Below are positions 36,706 to 49,201 of a DNA stretch of 64,000 bases, one piece after another. Position numbers and translations under genes: made by a program. Origin of the DNA: Cornus controversa (Eukaryota > Streptophyta > Magnoliopsida > Cornales > Cornaceae); the NCBI GenBank assembly GCA_026545225.1, contig CM048846.1:58656270-58720269 (forward strand). Reading direction: 5' to 3'. Numbering within the stretch: the first letter of the stretch is position 1; the number at the start of each line of letters is the position of its first letter. The notes beneath the pieces were generated by a model. The model was not told where the DNA came from and searched no databases. It saw only the letters and a list, made by a program, of their open reading frames with translations.

Positions 36706-37013
36706 CTTGCTACTTCATTGAGTAGAAGGGAAGAAGGGAAGCTCCCTAGTCAATCAATTGCTAATCCAAGAGGGCTGCAAGCTTCCACAAGCAACCTACA
36801 CCATGAACAAGTTCAAGCCATTACCACTTTGAGGAGTGGGAAAATAATTGATAATAAAGTGGGTGAAAAGAAAGAAGAAGAAAAGTGACCATAAGTCCAA
36901 AAACTGAAATTCCTTATGAGCCTCAGGCTCCTTTCCCACAACGTTTCCTTGAAGCATCTAAATTGGGAAAGCAAGGGGACAATCTGCATGACATGATGGA
37001 GGTGTTTTGACAA

Positions 37014-37781
37014 GTGAAGATTAATTTGCCACTCCTTGATGCCATCAAGAAAATTCCTCCTTCTTCTAAATTCTTGAAGGACTTGTGCACTCAGAAAAGG
37101 TGTTCTAAAAGTCATGTGCCAAAGAAAGTGATGTTGCCACAACAAGTGAATTCTATAATTCAGCAGTGCACTCCTCCCAAGTACAAAGATCCTGGTGCCC
37201 CAACTATCTCATGCATCATTGGGAAGCACCATGTTGATAAAGCTTTTCTTGATTTGGGTGCAAGTGTGAATTTGCTACCCTATTCAGTGTACTTACAATT
37301 GGGCTTGGGAGAATTGAAGCCTACCTCGGTGGTATTGCAATTTGCAGACAAATCAACAAAGTAACCCCGAGGAATCATTGAGGATGTGCTCATTAAAGTG
37401 GATAAGTTCTACTTTCCAGTTGATTTTATTGTACTTGACACTGAGACAATTCATAATCCGAAGAGGCACATTCCAATGATCCTTGGTCGACCTTTCTTAG
37501 CTACCGCTGATGCTTGCATAAATTGTAGGTCGGGGATCATGGATATTTCATTTGGCAACATAAATGTCAAGGTTAATATATTCAATGCTATCCAACACCC
37601 TCCAGATCAGAGTGATGTGTTCTGTATGGATGATATTGATGAATGTGTAGAGGAATTTGTTTCATCCTCTATATCTCGAAACTCCTTAGAGGTATGTAAG
37701 TCTCTTTATGACTGTGAGACAATTAATGATAAAGAGTTGTGTGAAGAGGTGAATTCTATGTTGGAAGTGGATGCTATTTAG
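37014..37781 (+). pseudogene. Athila protease (family B)
   Basis: Motifs: KINLPLLDAIKKIPP, KYKDPGAPTISCIIG, FLDLGASVNLLPYSVYLQLG (active site DLGAS), FADKSTK, FYFPVDFIVLDTE, HIPMILGRPFLATADACIN and GIMDISFGNINVKVNIFNAI. This is the Gag-Pol processing protease. Broken. Confidence 0.8.
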
Positions 37782-37874
37782 AATACTCCACCATGGAGAA
37801 TTCCAATCGAGCCACTACCTTCTCTCTCTAGCACTCCCCTAGTGCCTTCATTGGAGTCCCCTCCATAATTAAAG

Positions 37875-38873
37875 TTGAAGCCTTTGCCTGACAAATTGAA
37901 GTATGTATTTTTGGGGGCACAAAGAACTCTTCCTGTTATTATTGCCTCTGATCTGACAGAAACTCAAGAAAAGTGCTTAGTAGAGGTCTTCTATCAACAT
38001 CGTGAAGCCATTGGGTGGAGTGTTGCTGATCTTAAGGGCATTGATCCCTCAATTTGCATGCACAAAATCTATTTGGAAGAAGGTTGTAAGCCATCTAGAG
38101 AGGCACAGAGGCGACTAAACCCTAACATGAAGGAGGTGGTAAAGAAAGAGGTTGTCAAGTTACTTGATACATGTAATATTTGTCCAATTTCTGACAGCAC
38201 ATGGCTGAGTCCAACACAAGTGGTTCCTAAGAAGTCTGGTCTTACTATTGTCCCTAACTCTATGGGAGAGCTTGTTTCACAACGTACTGCCACAGGTTGG
38301 CGTGTTTGCATTGATTATAAAAAGCTCAATTCCATGACAAGGAAGGATCACTTCCCTCTTCCATTTATTGATCAAATACTTGAAAGGTTAGCTGGCCAAA
38401 GCTATTATTGCTTTTTGGATGGCTACTCTGGTTATAACCAAGTGGCTATGGATCCAGAAGATCAAGAGAAGAGTACTTTCACTTGTCCCTTTGGTACTTT
38501 TGCTTATCGTCATATGCCATTTGGGTTATGTAATGCTCCGGCGACATTCCAGAGGTGTATGATGGCCATCTTTTCTGACATGGTGAAAAAATTCTTAGAG
38601 GTGTTCATGGATGACTTCTCTATTTTTGGGTCATCATTTGAATACTGTTTCAGCAATTTATCACGTGTGTTTCAAAGGTACCAAGAACGAAATATGATAC
38701 TTAGTTGGGAGAAGAGCCATTTCATGGTGAAAGAGGGTATTGTGTTGGGCCATATTGTTTCAGAGAGAGGCATTGAGGTTGATAAAGCAAAGATTGACAT
38801 AATTGCTACTCTGCCTGCTCCAACTTCGGTGAAGCAAGTTCATTCTTTCTTAGGCTATGCTGGGTTCTATTGA
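37875..38873 (+). pseudogene. Athila reverse transcriptase (family B), long open block
   Basis: A 332-codon open block holds all core RT motifs: LKGIDPSICMHKIYLEEGCK, WLSPTQVVPKKSGLTIV, GWRVCIDYKKLN, FPLPFIDQILERLAGQSYY, CFLDGYSGYNQVAMDP, MPFGLCNAPATFQRCMMAIF, the catalytic FMDDF and VLGHIVSERGIEVDKAKID. It copies element RNA into DNA. This is the best preserved pol domain of the window. The element as a whole is broken. Confidence 0.85.
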
Positions 38874-39572
38874 AGATTCATCAAAGATTTTAGTAAAATT
38901 GCTCTACCATTGTGCCACTTGTTATCTAAAGATGTTTCCTTTTCCTTTGATGAAGAATGTGTGCAAGTTTTTGAGAAGCTTCGGTCTTTATTATCCTTGG
39001 TACCAATCATGCAATCTCCAAAATGGGCTCTACCTTTTGAAATCATGTATGATGCCTCTGATTATGCAATAGGAGCAATGTTGGGACAAAGAGAAGAGAA
39101 ACGACCATATGTCATCTATTACGCTAGTAAGACTCTCTCTGACGCCCAACTCAATTATACAACCACAGAGAAAGAGCTTCTAGCTGTAGTATTTGCCCTG
39201 GACAAGTTTCGTTCCTATTTATTGGGGTCCAAAGTGGTTATCTACTCTGATCATGCGGCATTGAGACATTTATTGGCTAAGAAAGAAACCAAACCGCGTC
39301 TTATTCGATGGATTTTATTGTTACAAGAATTCAATTTAGAGATAAAAGATAAAAAGGGGACAGAGAATGTAGTTGTGGATCATTTATCCCGGATTGAGTT
39401 TGAGCCTGTGATTGATGCATTACCTATTGGCGACTCATTTCTGAATGAACAATTGTTTGGAATTTGTGAGATGAAAGTTAATGGGCAAAGGTTGAAGCAT
39501 TGTGTGGAAGGATTTGTGCCAAAAAGAGACGAAGAGTCCGTCGACTTGACGGATCCCGTCTATCTGACTTAA
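38874..39572 (+). pseudogene. Athila RNase H (family B)
   Basis: Follows the RT directly: [38 protein letters not shown] (first catalytic Asp), [20 protein letters not shown] (catalytic Glu), [17 protein letters not shown] (third Asp) and [15 protein letters not shown]. It ends with [13 protein letters not shown] and DLTDPVYLT, which in relatives is the end of the integrase region. Confidence 0.8.
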
Positions 39573-39817
39573 TCCCTTCGGAGAGCTGATCATCTCCTAC
39601 GGACATTAAATTGTAGGATTTGTATGTATTGCTATCCTTTAATTTCTTCAATTTTCTTTGATTTTGATTTTTAGTTTTAGTTTTCTTAAGTTTTCTTTCA
39701 ATTCTAGTTGTGTTTTAATGTGTTTTGTTTGAGTTTTTGATGTATAAGTTGATTCTGGAGGATGCCAAGAGGTGTACTGAGGTATTTGGACTCAAGACGG
39801 GTTGAAAAACGAGCTCT

Positions 39818-40015
39818 CGGTCGACCTTGGGCGATGGAGACTCCAAAAAAACATGTCCCGGTCGACCTTGGGCGATGGAGGGTCAAATAGGCCAGCAGAA
39901 GGGGGATCAATCGCCCCATTTGAGGGGGATCGATCGCCCCTTGATTTTCTCAAGGGAGACCCACCAGTGGGTGGGTGATCGATCGCCCACCCCGAGGGGG
40001 ATTGATCGCCCAAGC
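39818..40015 (+). promoter_or_regulatory. Palindrome cluster before the third ORF, possible internal promoter
   Basis: CGGTCGACCTTGGGCGATGG occurs at 39818-39837 and 39859-39878. Four GAT(C/T)(G/A)ATCGCCC motifs follow at about 39905, 39928, 39975 and 39999. A TATA-like CCTATAAAGG lies at 40047-40056 with a CT-rich stretch after it, about 400 bases before the third ORF. Similar clusters lie upstream of TATA-like boxes in the LTRs. Promoter function is inferred only. Confidence 0.4.
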
Positions 40016-40460
40016 CCAAATGTGGGCTGCCCGAATTTTTAAGGCCTATAAAGGCCACCTCTCCTACCTTGATGCTACTACTTGCTTCCTTGACATATTT
40101 GAGCTCCAATTTGACTCCTACTTCAATCGGGAATATATTTTCTTCAATTGGTGATTCTTAAACAAGTATTCAACATTGATCATCATCAACTTCAACATCA
40201 AAATCGAATTGATCATCACTAGTTCTCAAGGAAACTCTCACTTTTTCAAGTTCTACATCAAAGTAAGTAAAGTTTTTCTTTGGCAAAATTGTGCAAATAT
40301 TTTTGAGGGCTTTTGAAGACCAAGTTTGGGGGGATATAATTGGTGGATTAAATTGTTCAATTTAGGTGGAAAAATTGTCGAAAAGAAGTGGTTGAAGGAT
40401 AAACTTTTATTGTGCATGCCAAGTGTTTGATTTAATTCCTCAACCAAGCTTTCTCTATTT

Positions 40461-41690
40461 CTATGGCACCAAAGAGAGCAAGTCACTAGGGTGCTTCAAG
40501 CTCACGCAATCCTCGCTGAGCAAGACATGATCCAACATCCGGTTCCTCACGATCTCGCCGAGATGGAATTCATGAGAGGTGGCATCCAAGGGCCTTGAAT
40601 TTTGAAACAACGTTTGACATCGTCGAACTATATGGTATGTTTCCCGAGACACGATGGGGGATTTTTGACATCCGTCATCATCGGTAGGCTTCGATTTTTG
40701 TTCCACTATCTATTACTATCTACCCGAGGATTGTCAAGGTCTTTTATCAGAACTTAATGTCGAAACTTGATGAGCGGGATGTGCTTATTTCTTCAATAGA
40801 TGGAACATTAGTTCAGGTTGATATGTCATCCATTGCTATTGTCATGGGTTGTCCTCATGAGTGCCCGGATGATTTGACTAATATCTATACTCCTCTACCT
40901 GATGATTTGTCAGTGGGTAATTTGGTTGCACGTTTGTGTGCTAACTAATTTTTTGGGCCAAAGCGGAATGCAGCTTCCAAGTCTTCTATGTCAAATCATT
41001 TATGGTTCTTTGATGCTATTTTGCTCAAGAATATATGTCCCATTGGACATAAAATTGAGAGACGTCAAGAGTTCCTTAGAGCTTTATATGCCATACATTT
41101 TGGGCATTGGCTGTCATTCCCACAGATTGTTTGGGGCCAGATTGAAAAGTTCTATTCCAAAGTTGTGGCCAAGGCACCGGACAATGCAAGTGACTGGGAG
41201 TTTCCATTCCCTACTATCATTTATCAGTTATTTATTGCACAGGGGTATGCAGTCCATAAGGACGAGCTTGCCTTTCCACGTGATATTCATTATGGCACAC
41301 ATGACTGGAATTTGAGTCGATCTCATATGCATCAAAGAGTCATAGCTACGCCAGGTAAAGTGTCTCGATTGGCTTAGGGAGGGGAACCTGTAGATATACC
41401 ACCACCGGTGGAGGATCCAGAGGAGATGGAAGCAGAAGAGGAGGTACATGCATAAGCTAGTGGCCATGATTATCATTATTTAGAGAGACAGATTGCTGGG
41501 TTGACGGCCCAGTTTGGCACCCTATAGACAGAGGTTTCCACACAGTTTGGAGCTATGAGGACTGAGATGGCGGATCACTTTTGTGAGACTTGCCAGGATC
41601 AACTAGAGATGAGAAGGATGCTACGTGTGCTGATGCGCCAGGCGAACTTAGATCCGGATGCCCAGTCACTACCACATCCTTGACTGGAAG
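40461..41690 (+). pseudogene. Athila post-pol third ORF (family B)
   Basis: The reading starts with MAPKRAS at 40463 and a Ser/Arg-rich segment. Next come IYPRIVKVFYQNLMSKL and DGTLVQVDMSSIAIVMGCPH, matching the start of the putative plant transposon protein domain (PF20167). Later are FDAILLKNICPIGHKIERRQ, EFLRALYAIHFGHWLSFPQI and FPFPTIIYQLF. The tail is acidic (PEEMEAEEEVHA) with a possible coiled coil (41460-41660). Function is unknown. It holds the place of env-like ORFs; no signal peptide or transmembrane segment is visible. Broken. Confidence 0.65.
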
Positions 41691-43275
41691 GTAACTCTCT
41701 TTTGTATTTTATTTTTAGTTTTTATTTTTATGTTTAGTTTTATTTTTCTTTCTATAAAAAGATTTTTTTTTAGGATTTTTCTATTTCATATTTATTTTCA
41801 CCCATACTATTTCACTTAATCTTTGGGGTATAGTGGTTTGTTTTGACAGGTTGTCACATCCAAGTTTGGGGGTGTGCTTGCATTTGCCTTCATCCAACTT
41901 AGTGTGCTCTATTTTCTTGCCACTATTCTCCGAATTCTTGGTATTATCGTTCTTACTCTTCTCTATGCTTTTATTGGGTGTACATTGAGGACAATGTATA
42001 GTTTAAGTTTGGGGGTGAGGCGATGCCTTGTTTTTGTACTTTATTGCATATGGGGGGAAATTTTTGTGAAATTCTTCTTGTTTTAGAATTTTATTTTCTT
42101 TTATTTTCTTAGTTTGTTTATTTTATTTTATTTTATTTTGTTTTTAGATAGAATGTTTTGACATTATTGAAGGGATTAATACCTTATGTAGGTGCATAAC
42201 TTACAATTTCTGAGTATGTTTTGGATTTTTGGAAACTATGATTTAAATTAAGTGGTTTTAATCATGGTTTGCATTAACATGCCTTGGGGTGATTGATTTT
42301 AGTTTTCTTACATGCACAGACACACTAGCATAATCTTGTGAGGTATAAACTTATGCTCTGAGTTATTGAGTTACATATGCTTGATATTAATTAGTATCTC
42401 TTGAGAATGAGTACCGATAATGTGTTTTACTTGACTTCATTAATGAAAAAAAAGAAAAAAAAGAATATGTTGAATAAGCAAATCAATTTGATCCTTTTCA
42501 TGAGTAACCGGGCATCTATACCTCAGGAAGCATGGAGTGTTCGCGTCAAAGTGAAAGGGTGAGAAACGATGAGCATTGGTTGCCTTGATTTGTAGCCTGA
42601 CTGATTCAAGTAATTAGGTTCTTCGGGGTATCTTAAAGCCTAGTGCCCTAAAGCCATCTGGTTTGGGAGTTACTAACTAAAAGCTTGCTACATGGATCTT
42701 TCAGAAAGCTTAATAAATCAAGACATTACACAACCAACAAAGCAATGAAAAAAAAATGAAAAAAAATGGAAAAAAGTCATGTATTCATGTTTGGAAGTAT
42801 GATTTCAGTAAGGGGAGCTAGTGAGTTGAAGGGGTATGTGCCTTAATATATTCAGAGCTGGGTTATGCTAAATGAGAGGACTGCAAATTCACTTTTCACG
42901 AGGGAGCTAGAGTTGATTATTTTGAGATATGTTGATGTGAATTGTGTGTGGGGACCATTGCTTTGAATTATGGAGTTTTGAAAGTTTAAAATTATTCTTG
43001 AATGCAAGTTTGTAACTATGTATTGTAATCTTCTTCTTGAATTAATGTTGAAACAGAATTTTGAATGTTTGTGGGTAACATTTCGGGAAACCCTCACGAG
43101 ACTACACTCATCCACTACGGGGAACCTAGGGGTTTAAAGCCTTGTTGCATATGCTAAATGCAATCGTTTCTCCCACGAAAATGGAGTTGGGTAGTTTAGT
43201 TAGTGTTTAGTAGTTTCTTTGTTATAGTTTTGTTTTATTATATTGCTAAAGGACTAGCAATATGTAAGTTTGGGG
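41691..43275 (+). other. Athila family-B 3' non-coding tail and polypurine tract
   Basis: No coding frame is convincing. It repeats the phrase AAGTTTGGGGGTG (41862-41874, 42006-42018) and ends with the polypurine tract AAGTTTGGGG directly before the LTR. It has parallels in the family-A tail at 53060-54703 (GCATGGAGTGTTCGCGTC at 42532 and 53992). Confidence 0.6.
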
Positions 43276-43657
43276 TGTGATCGGCGTTGAATGTTACGCA
43301 TTCTAGCCTCTTAACTTATGTATTTTATTCTCTTAGTAATAGATTATTTTGTTATTTTACTTCGTTTTAGTGTTTTCTGTATTTTCAGGGCCTTAATGAT
43401 TATTTCTGTTAAAACCATGATTTTGGGCTTTTAAAGAAGACATACAAGATGGTTAGATGAAGCCTACATCAAGGAAATCCATTCAACCATTTATTTCAAC
43501 TCAAATTAGCCCAAGAAAGAGGTCCAAGAGAATTATAACTGCTTAAGAAGGTTTCGGGCCTGAAGCCCAAATCTTCGCATAATACAATCTTAATCCCGTT
43601 TTGGAAAATGGACCAGAAGTGTTATTTACGAGCCACAAATTGACTTAATTTTTGCGT
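43276..43657 (+). repeat. Athila family-B LTR, 5' piece
   Basis: Starts TGTGATCGGCGTTGAATG and matches 46249-46600 of the solo LTR. It passes into family-A gag sequence at 43658. Confidence 0.85.
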
Positions 43658-44748
43658 AAGGGGAAGGAAAATGAAGCTATATTCTCGTCAATTCCAGTTC
43701 CAATACGAGAGGCTTCATATGAACCTCGAGTCCCCTCTCCTCAAAGATTAAGGGAACCTTCTCAATTTGGGAAGCAATGAGAGAAATTGCAAGAAATGAT
43801 AGAAATCTTTAAATAAGTTAAAATCAATCTTACTCTCCTAGATGTTATAAAATAAATTTCCTCCTATGCTAAATTTCTAAAGGACTTATGCACTCAAAAG
43901 CATAAATCTAGGAACCACATTCCTAAGAAAGTCCAATTGACTGAGCAGGTAAGTTCGATTCTTTAAAGTAACACCCCTCCAAAATTCAAGAATCTAGGCG
44001 TCCCAACAATCTCTTGTGTCATTGGTGACCATGAATTCGAGAGGGCCCTCTTTGATTTGGGAGCAAATGTTAACTTATTTCCTTACTCAGTTTATTAGAA
44101 ATTAGAGCTAGGAGAGCTTAAGCCAACCACAGTCGTGTTGCAACTTGCTAGCCGTTCGGTAAGGTAACCACGTAGAATAATTGAGGATGTTTTAATCAAA
44201 GTGGACAAATTATATTTTCTGGTGGACTTCATAGTTCTTGACACCGAACTTCTCCAAGATCCCACAAAGCATATTTCGATCATTTTAGCTCATCCATTCT
44301 TGGATACCGCTAACGCTTGCGTTAATTATCGTACCGGGGTGATGGACATCACCTTCGGGAATATGACTGTTAGGTTAAATATCTTTAATGCATCCCACCA
44401 CACCTCCAATGATGAAAGTGACTGCTTTTGTTTCGATGTCGTGGATGAACTTGTGGACGAGATGCTTCCCCAAATCTTGTCAAAGGACCCTTTAAAGGTG
44501 TGTCTAAGTCAATTCAACTTTGAAGACTTTAACATTGAGCAATCAATTAAAGATGTTAATACAATGCTTAATGCCACAGTCATAAATAACTTTCCCATGT
44601 GGATGGCACCATTTGAGCCTCTTCCTACTCTTTCAAGTACTCCTCCAATTCCATCCCTTGTGTCTCCCCCTCAACTTGGGCTTAAGACTTTACCGTCTAA
44701 TCTCAAGTATGCTTTTCTGGCCCAAGTGACACTCTACTGGTCACTATA
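43658..44748 (+). repeat. 1.09-kb direct repeat, copy 2 (gag end plus protease)
   Basis: Colinear with 33593-34684. After 44748 this copy continues into reverse transcriptase of the same family, while copy 1 passes into family-B LTR sequence. Confidence 0.85.
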
Positions 44749-46243
44749 GCTTCAAATCTAACCCATGACCAAGAGTGTTCACTCATAATGGTCTTAAAAG
44801 AACATAAAGGGGCCATAGGGTGGACCGTTGTTGACTTAAAAGGCATTGACCCTTCCATTTGTATGTACCACATATATTTGGAAGATGATGCAAATACCTC
44901 ACAAGAGGTGCAACGTAGGTTAAACCCTAACATGAAAGAGGTAGTCATGATGAAAGTTATCAAGTTGCTAGATGCTGGTATTATATACCCCATCTTTGAT
45001 AGTAAGTGGTAAGCCCCACACAAGTGGTGCCTAAGAAATCCGGCATCACCATGCTTCAAAATCAACAAGGATTAGTTCCTCAATGCACCACCACAGGATG
45101 GAGAGTGTGTATTGACTATAGGAAGCTAAACTCCTCAACTAGGAAGGATTATTTTCCACTTCCATTCATTGATCAAATCCTGGAAAATCTTGTGGGCCAA
45201 AGTTTTTACTACTTTTTAGGCGGATATTTTGGCTATAATCAAGTCACAGTAGACCCACAAGACCAAGAAAAAACCACCTTCACATGTCCATTCGAAACAT
45301 TTGCTTATAGACGCATGCCCTTTAGGTTATGTAATGCACTGTCGACTTTTCAACGGTGTATGATGTCTATCTTTTCAGACATAGTGGAGAAGTTTTTGGA
45401 GGTGTTTATGGATGAATTTTCAGTCTTTAGACTTTCCTTCGATTCGTACCTTCATAATCTTACACTTGTGCTCAAGTGTTGTAAGGACACGAATCTTATT
45501 CTTTGTTGGGAGAAAAGCCATTTTATGTTTTAAGAGGGAATTATACTTGGGAATGTTGTGTCTAAACAGGGTATAGAGGTTGATAGAGCCAAGGTAAAAC
45601 TCATATCTAAGCTTCTTCCACCTTTTTTGGTGAGGGGCATTCGTTCTTTCCTTGGCCATGCGGGTTTTTATCACCGTTTCATCAACGACTTTAGCAAGAT
45701 ATCACGGCCTTTGTGCCAACTTCTTGAGAAAGATACCTCTTTTTTCTTTGATGAAGCGTGCCTTAAATCTTTTGAAATGCTCCGCACACTTCTATCAACT
45801 GCTCCAATTCTACTCCCTCCAAATTGTGCTCTCCCATTTGAGGTCATGTGTGACACATCCGATTTTGCTATGGGTGATGTCCTAGGTCAACGTGTAGACA
45901 AGTTACCACATGTGATAACTATGCAAGTAAATCCCTTTTCGAAGCTCAATTGAATTACACAACTACGAAAAAGAAGTTGTTTGCAGTTGTCTACGGCTTG
46001 GACAAATTTAGATCTTATCTCTTAGGATCCAAGGTTATTGTCTTTTCAGACCATGCCACTCTTCGGCATTTATTGGTAAAGAGGGATACTAAACCCCGGT
46101 TGATCTGATGGATACTTTTGTCACAGGAGTTTAATTTTGAGATCCGAGATAAAAAGGGTACTGAGAATGTGGTCGCCAACCATTTATCTCATATTCTTGT
46201 GGAGTGCCATCAGACCAAATTCCAGTTATCGTATCCTTCCTAG
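44680..46243 (+). pseudogene. Athila reverse transcriptase and RNase H (family A)
   Basis: RT blocks: WTVVDLKGIDPSICMYHIYL, SPTQVVPKKSGITMLQNQQG, GWRVCIDYRKLNSSTRKD, GYFGYNQVTVDPQDQEKTTF, MPFRLCNALSTFQRCMMSIF and the catalytic region FMDEF (family FMDDF). RNase [36 protein letters not shown] and [15 protein letters not shown]. Next on the same strand, after a solo LTR, comes integrase. Broken. Confidence 0.8.
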
Positions 46244-46248
46244 ATGAG

Positions 46249-47703
46249 TGATTGGCGTTGAATGTTCCGCATTCTAGCCTCTTAACTTATGTATTTTATT
46301 CTCTTGCTGATAGATTATTTTTTTATTTTACTTCGTTTTAGTGTTTTCTATATTTTCAGGGCCTTAATGATTATTTCAGTTAAACCATGATTTTGGGCAT
46401 TTAAAGAAGACATCCAAGATGGTTAGATGAAGCCTACATCAAGGAAATCAGCCCAAGGAAGAGGTCCAAGAGAATTATAGCTGCTTAAGAAGGTTTTGGG
46501 CCCGAAGCCCAAATCTTTACATAATACAGTCTTAATCTCATTTTGGAAAATGGACCAGAAGTGTTATTTACGAGCCTCAAATCGACTTAATTTTGACATA
46601 AATTAAATGAAATTCGATTCTGCACACTTTTGTATTTTACGAAAATTCCGTGAATCGGATTTCTAGTGGGTCAAAAGTTGGTCCGAACGTCAGCAGGAAA
46701 ACCTCACCTGATTAGTGCTGTGGGAAAACATAATTAATTCCTAATTGGATGAGGACTTTGGTGTATTCTCTTGGGGCATAAAGTGTAGAATTGGAGGCTG
46801 AGTTAGGAGAGATTAGAGAGTTTGAGATAACTTTTGGACAAAATAGAAGACATACTTTGCAAAGCCATTGGAGAACGAAGTCATATGCATAATTCATGAA
46901 GATGATGTCTTTTTCTTCAACAGTTGAAGCTTCTTCTTCTAGCGTGAGCGGCTAGTTCATCCACTAGGGTTTTGATGTAGCCCTAACAAAGCATCAATGG
47001 TTTGATTGTTTTAATTATTGGGGACCTTTATATACATGCATAGATTGTGTAATTTAGAGAATTTTTATTATAGAATTGAGCAATAAAAGTCTTGTAAATT
47101 CAGTTTCAATGATTTCTTATCTTGTCTTAGATATTTAGTTATTGTTATTGAACTCAATCTCTCTTATTTTCTGTGATTATGAGAGCGTTTATTACACAAT
47201 GGTAATCACTGAATATATCATTAAAAGCTTTGATAGATTATGCCTAGAGAAGATGAACCATACTGCACCCTAAATTAGAGTAGTTAGGCAGATGGCCCAT
47301 GCTAATCGAAGATAGTCCATGACTTAGCCTTAATCATATGTTATCTTCTTGACGGATGAAGGTGAGCTTGTAGCCACCGACACCACTTATGCATGATGTA
47401 ATTTCCCATAGTTAATTCAATTGGCCATTGATTGTGGAGTTAGTGGTGAAGTCAAATACCCTAGATTTCTCTCATATTATCTTCACTTTCTATTTACTTT
47501 GTTTTATGTTATTTTACTTTTTAATTAGTTTAAAAATCAAAATTATTTTCTCTTAAATTTAACTAGAATTAATTATGTATTCCAACTCATCAGACCATAA
47601 TCCCTAAGGTTCGACACCCCTTTCGATAGCCCTATTCTGCAAAGAATTCGTTCTATTGCGAAGTGTGGTAATTATAATTTGAGACGCACTCACACACGAA
47701 TCA
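46249..47703 (+). mobile_element. Solo LTR of Athila family B
   Basis: It starts TGATTGGCGTTGAATG, ends ACGAATCA and is 1455 bases long. It is flanked by a perfect 5-bp target duplication ATGAG (46244-46248 and 47704-47708). Only one LTR is present with no interior, the usual outcome of recombination between the two LTRs of a full element. It lies between the RNase H and integrase parts of the family-A element. It gives the reference length for the two partial family-B LTRs. Confidence 0.9.
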
Positions 47704-47708
47704 ATGAG

Positions 47709-48963
47709 CAACTGTTTAAAGTCACTCACGAGAAACTTCCATGGTATGATGACATAGTCAATTTCCTAGCTACCGGAAAGACTCCTTCCTCTTGGTCCAA
47801 ACACGAAAAGGATCGCTTCTTTTCCCAAGTACGTATGTACTTTTGGGACGATCCTCAACTATTCAAGTATTGCCCTGATCAAATCATCCATCAATGTGTG
47901 CCCAAGAATGAGATTCCTAGTATTCTTACCTTCTGTCATATATTGGAATGCAAGTATCATTTTTGTGCTCGAAAAACTGCTTCCAAAATTCTTCAATGCG
48001 GTTTTTTCTAGCCAACTATGCATCGGGACGCGTACTTATTCTGTCGCTCGTGCGAGCGATGTAAGCACCTTGGCGCTATGTCTCATAAAGATATGATACC
48101 CTTGAACTCAATCTTAATCGTTGATATCTTCGATGTATAGGGCATAGACTTTGTGGGCCCGTTTCCAAAATCTGCCAGTTTTGAGTTCATACTCGTAGCG
48201 ATAGACTATGTATCTAAATGGGTTGAGGCTGTGGCTACCAGAACTAATGATCATGCAGTTATGGTCAAGTTTATCTAAACGAACATTTTTAGTCATTTTA
48301 GTACGCCTCGAGCCATCATCAGTGACGGGGGTAAACATTTCTGCAACCCGTTCCTTTGAACCTTGCTACCTAAATACTCCTTCACTCACAAGGTTACTAC
48401 ACCTTACCACCCTCAAATGAGTGGCCAATTAGAAGTATATAATAGGGAAATTAAGCATATTCTTGAAAAAATCGTGCGCTCTGATCGTAAGGATTGGTCA
48501 CAATGTCTGAATGACGCATTGTGGGCGTATCGGACTACTTATAAAACCCCGATTGGCAATGTCACAGTACCGTCTTATGTATGGTAAGGCATGTCACTTA
48601 CCGGTTGAACTTGAGCAAAAAGTCTTCTGGCCTATTAAGAAGTTCAATTTTGAAATGAAGTTAGCCGACTCTAACCGGAAGCTTCAATTAAGTGAATTAG
48701 AAGAAATACGGAATGACGCGTACGAAAGCACAAAAATCTATAAGGCAAAGACCAACGCCTTCCATGATCGTCATATCCGTTCCAAATCACTCTCTCCGAG
48801 CCAAAAAATTTGGCTTTACAATTCTAGGCTTCGCTTATTTCCTGGGAAACTTCATTCCCGATGGGACGGTCCTTTCATCATCAATTTCGTTGCTCCCCAC
48901 GGAGCGATGGAACTAAAGGATCCTAAGGGCGGGACACTTTTAAGGTTAACGGGCAAAGAGTGA
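47709..48963 (+). pseudogene. Athila integrase (family A)
   Basis: The N-terminal region has EKLPWYDDIVNFLATG, then a degenerate HHCC zinc-binding segment (TFCHILECKYHFCARKTASK). The core shows [11 protein letters not shown] (first Asp), IISDGGKHF (second Asp) and [20 protein letters not shown] (Glu). The C-terminal part has [31 protein letters not shown] and RLRLFPGKLHSRWDGPF. Integrase inserts element DNA into the genome. Broken. Confidence 0.8.
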
Positions 48964-48981
48964 AGTCTTGCATTGATAGCC

Positions 48982-49200
48982 AAATGCAATTGGAGTACGT
49001 GGATGTCGTCAAATTGACGGATCCCATATATTTGGACCTATGAGTCGTTACACGACTCACCGTAGACAGTAAACTTAGCAAAATTTTTGCAGTCCTATCA
49101 TGTTCTGTGTGACCCTTAATCCAAAAAGGAACGTATCTAAATATTTTTGAAGTGTCTAAGTGTGAGAGGTATGAATTGAGAGTGAAACTTAAATTTTTTT
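48982..49200 (+). repeat. 219-bp direct repeat, copy 1
   Basis: End of the integrase region and start of the next spacer; matches 50872-51090 by eye at about 93%. It ends exactly where the inverted LTR begins. Confidence 0.8.
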
Positions 49201-49201
49201 A

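Larger units (their letters stand above)
34684..43657 (+). mobile_element. Athila element, family B, nested between family-A pieces
   Basis: Order: LTR 3' piece (34684-35174), primer site, gag, protease, reverse transcriptase, RNase H, a spacer with palindromes, third ORF, long non-coding tail, polypurine tract AAGTTTGGGG (43266-43275), LTR 5' piece (43276-43657). Both LTR pieces match the solo LTR at 46249-47703 but cover different parts of it. No integrase core was seen. Its coding blocks are more open than those of families A and C, so it is probably younger. Broken. Confidence 0.75.

Noticed and set aside
39704-40109. Frames of 71-105 residues on both strands
   Set aside because: They cross the GC-rich palindrome cluster; codon content follows the repeated motifs.
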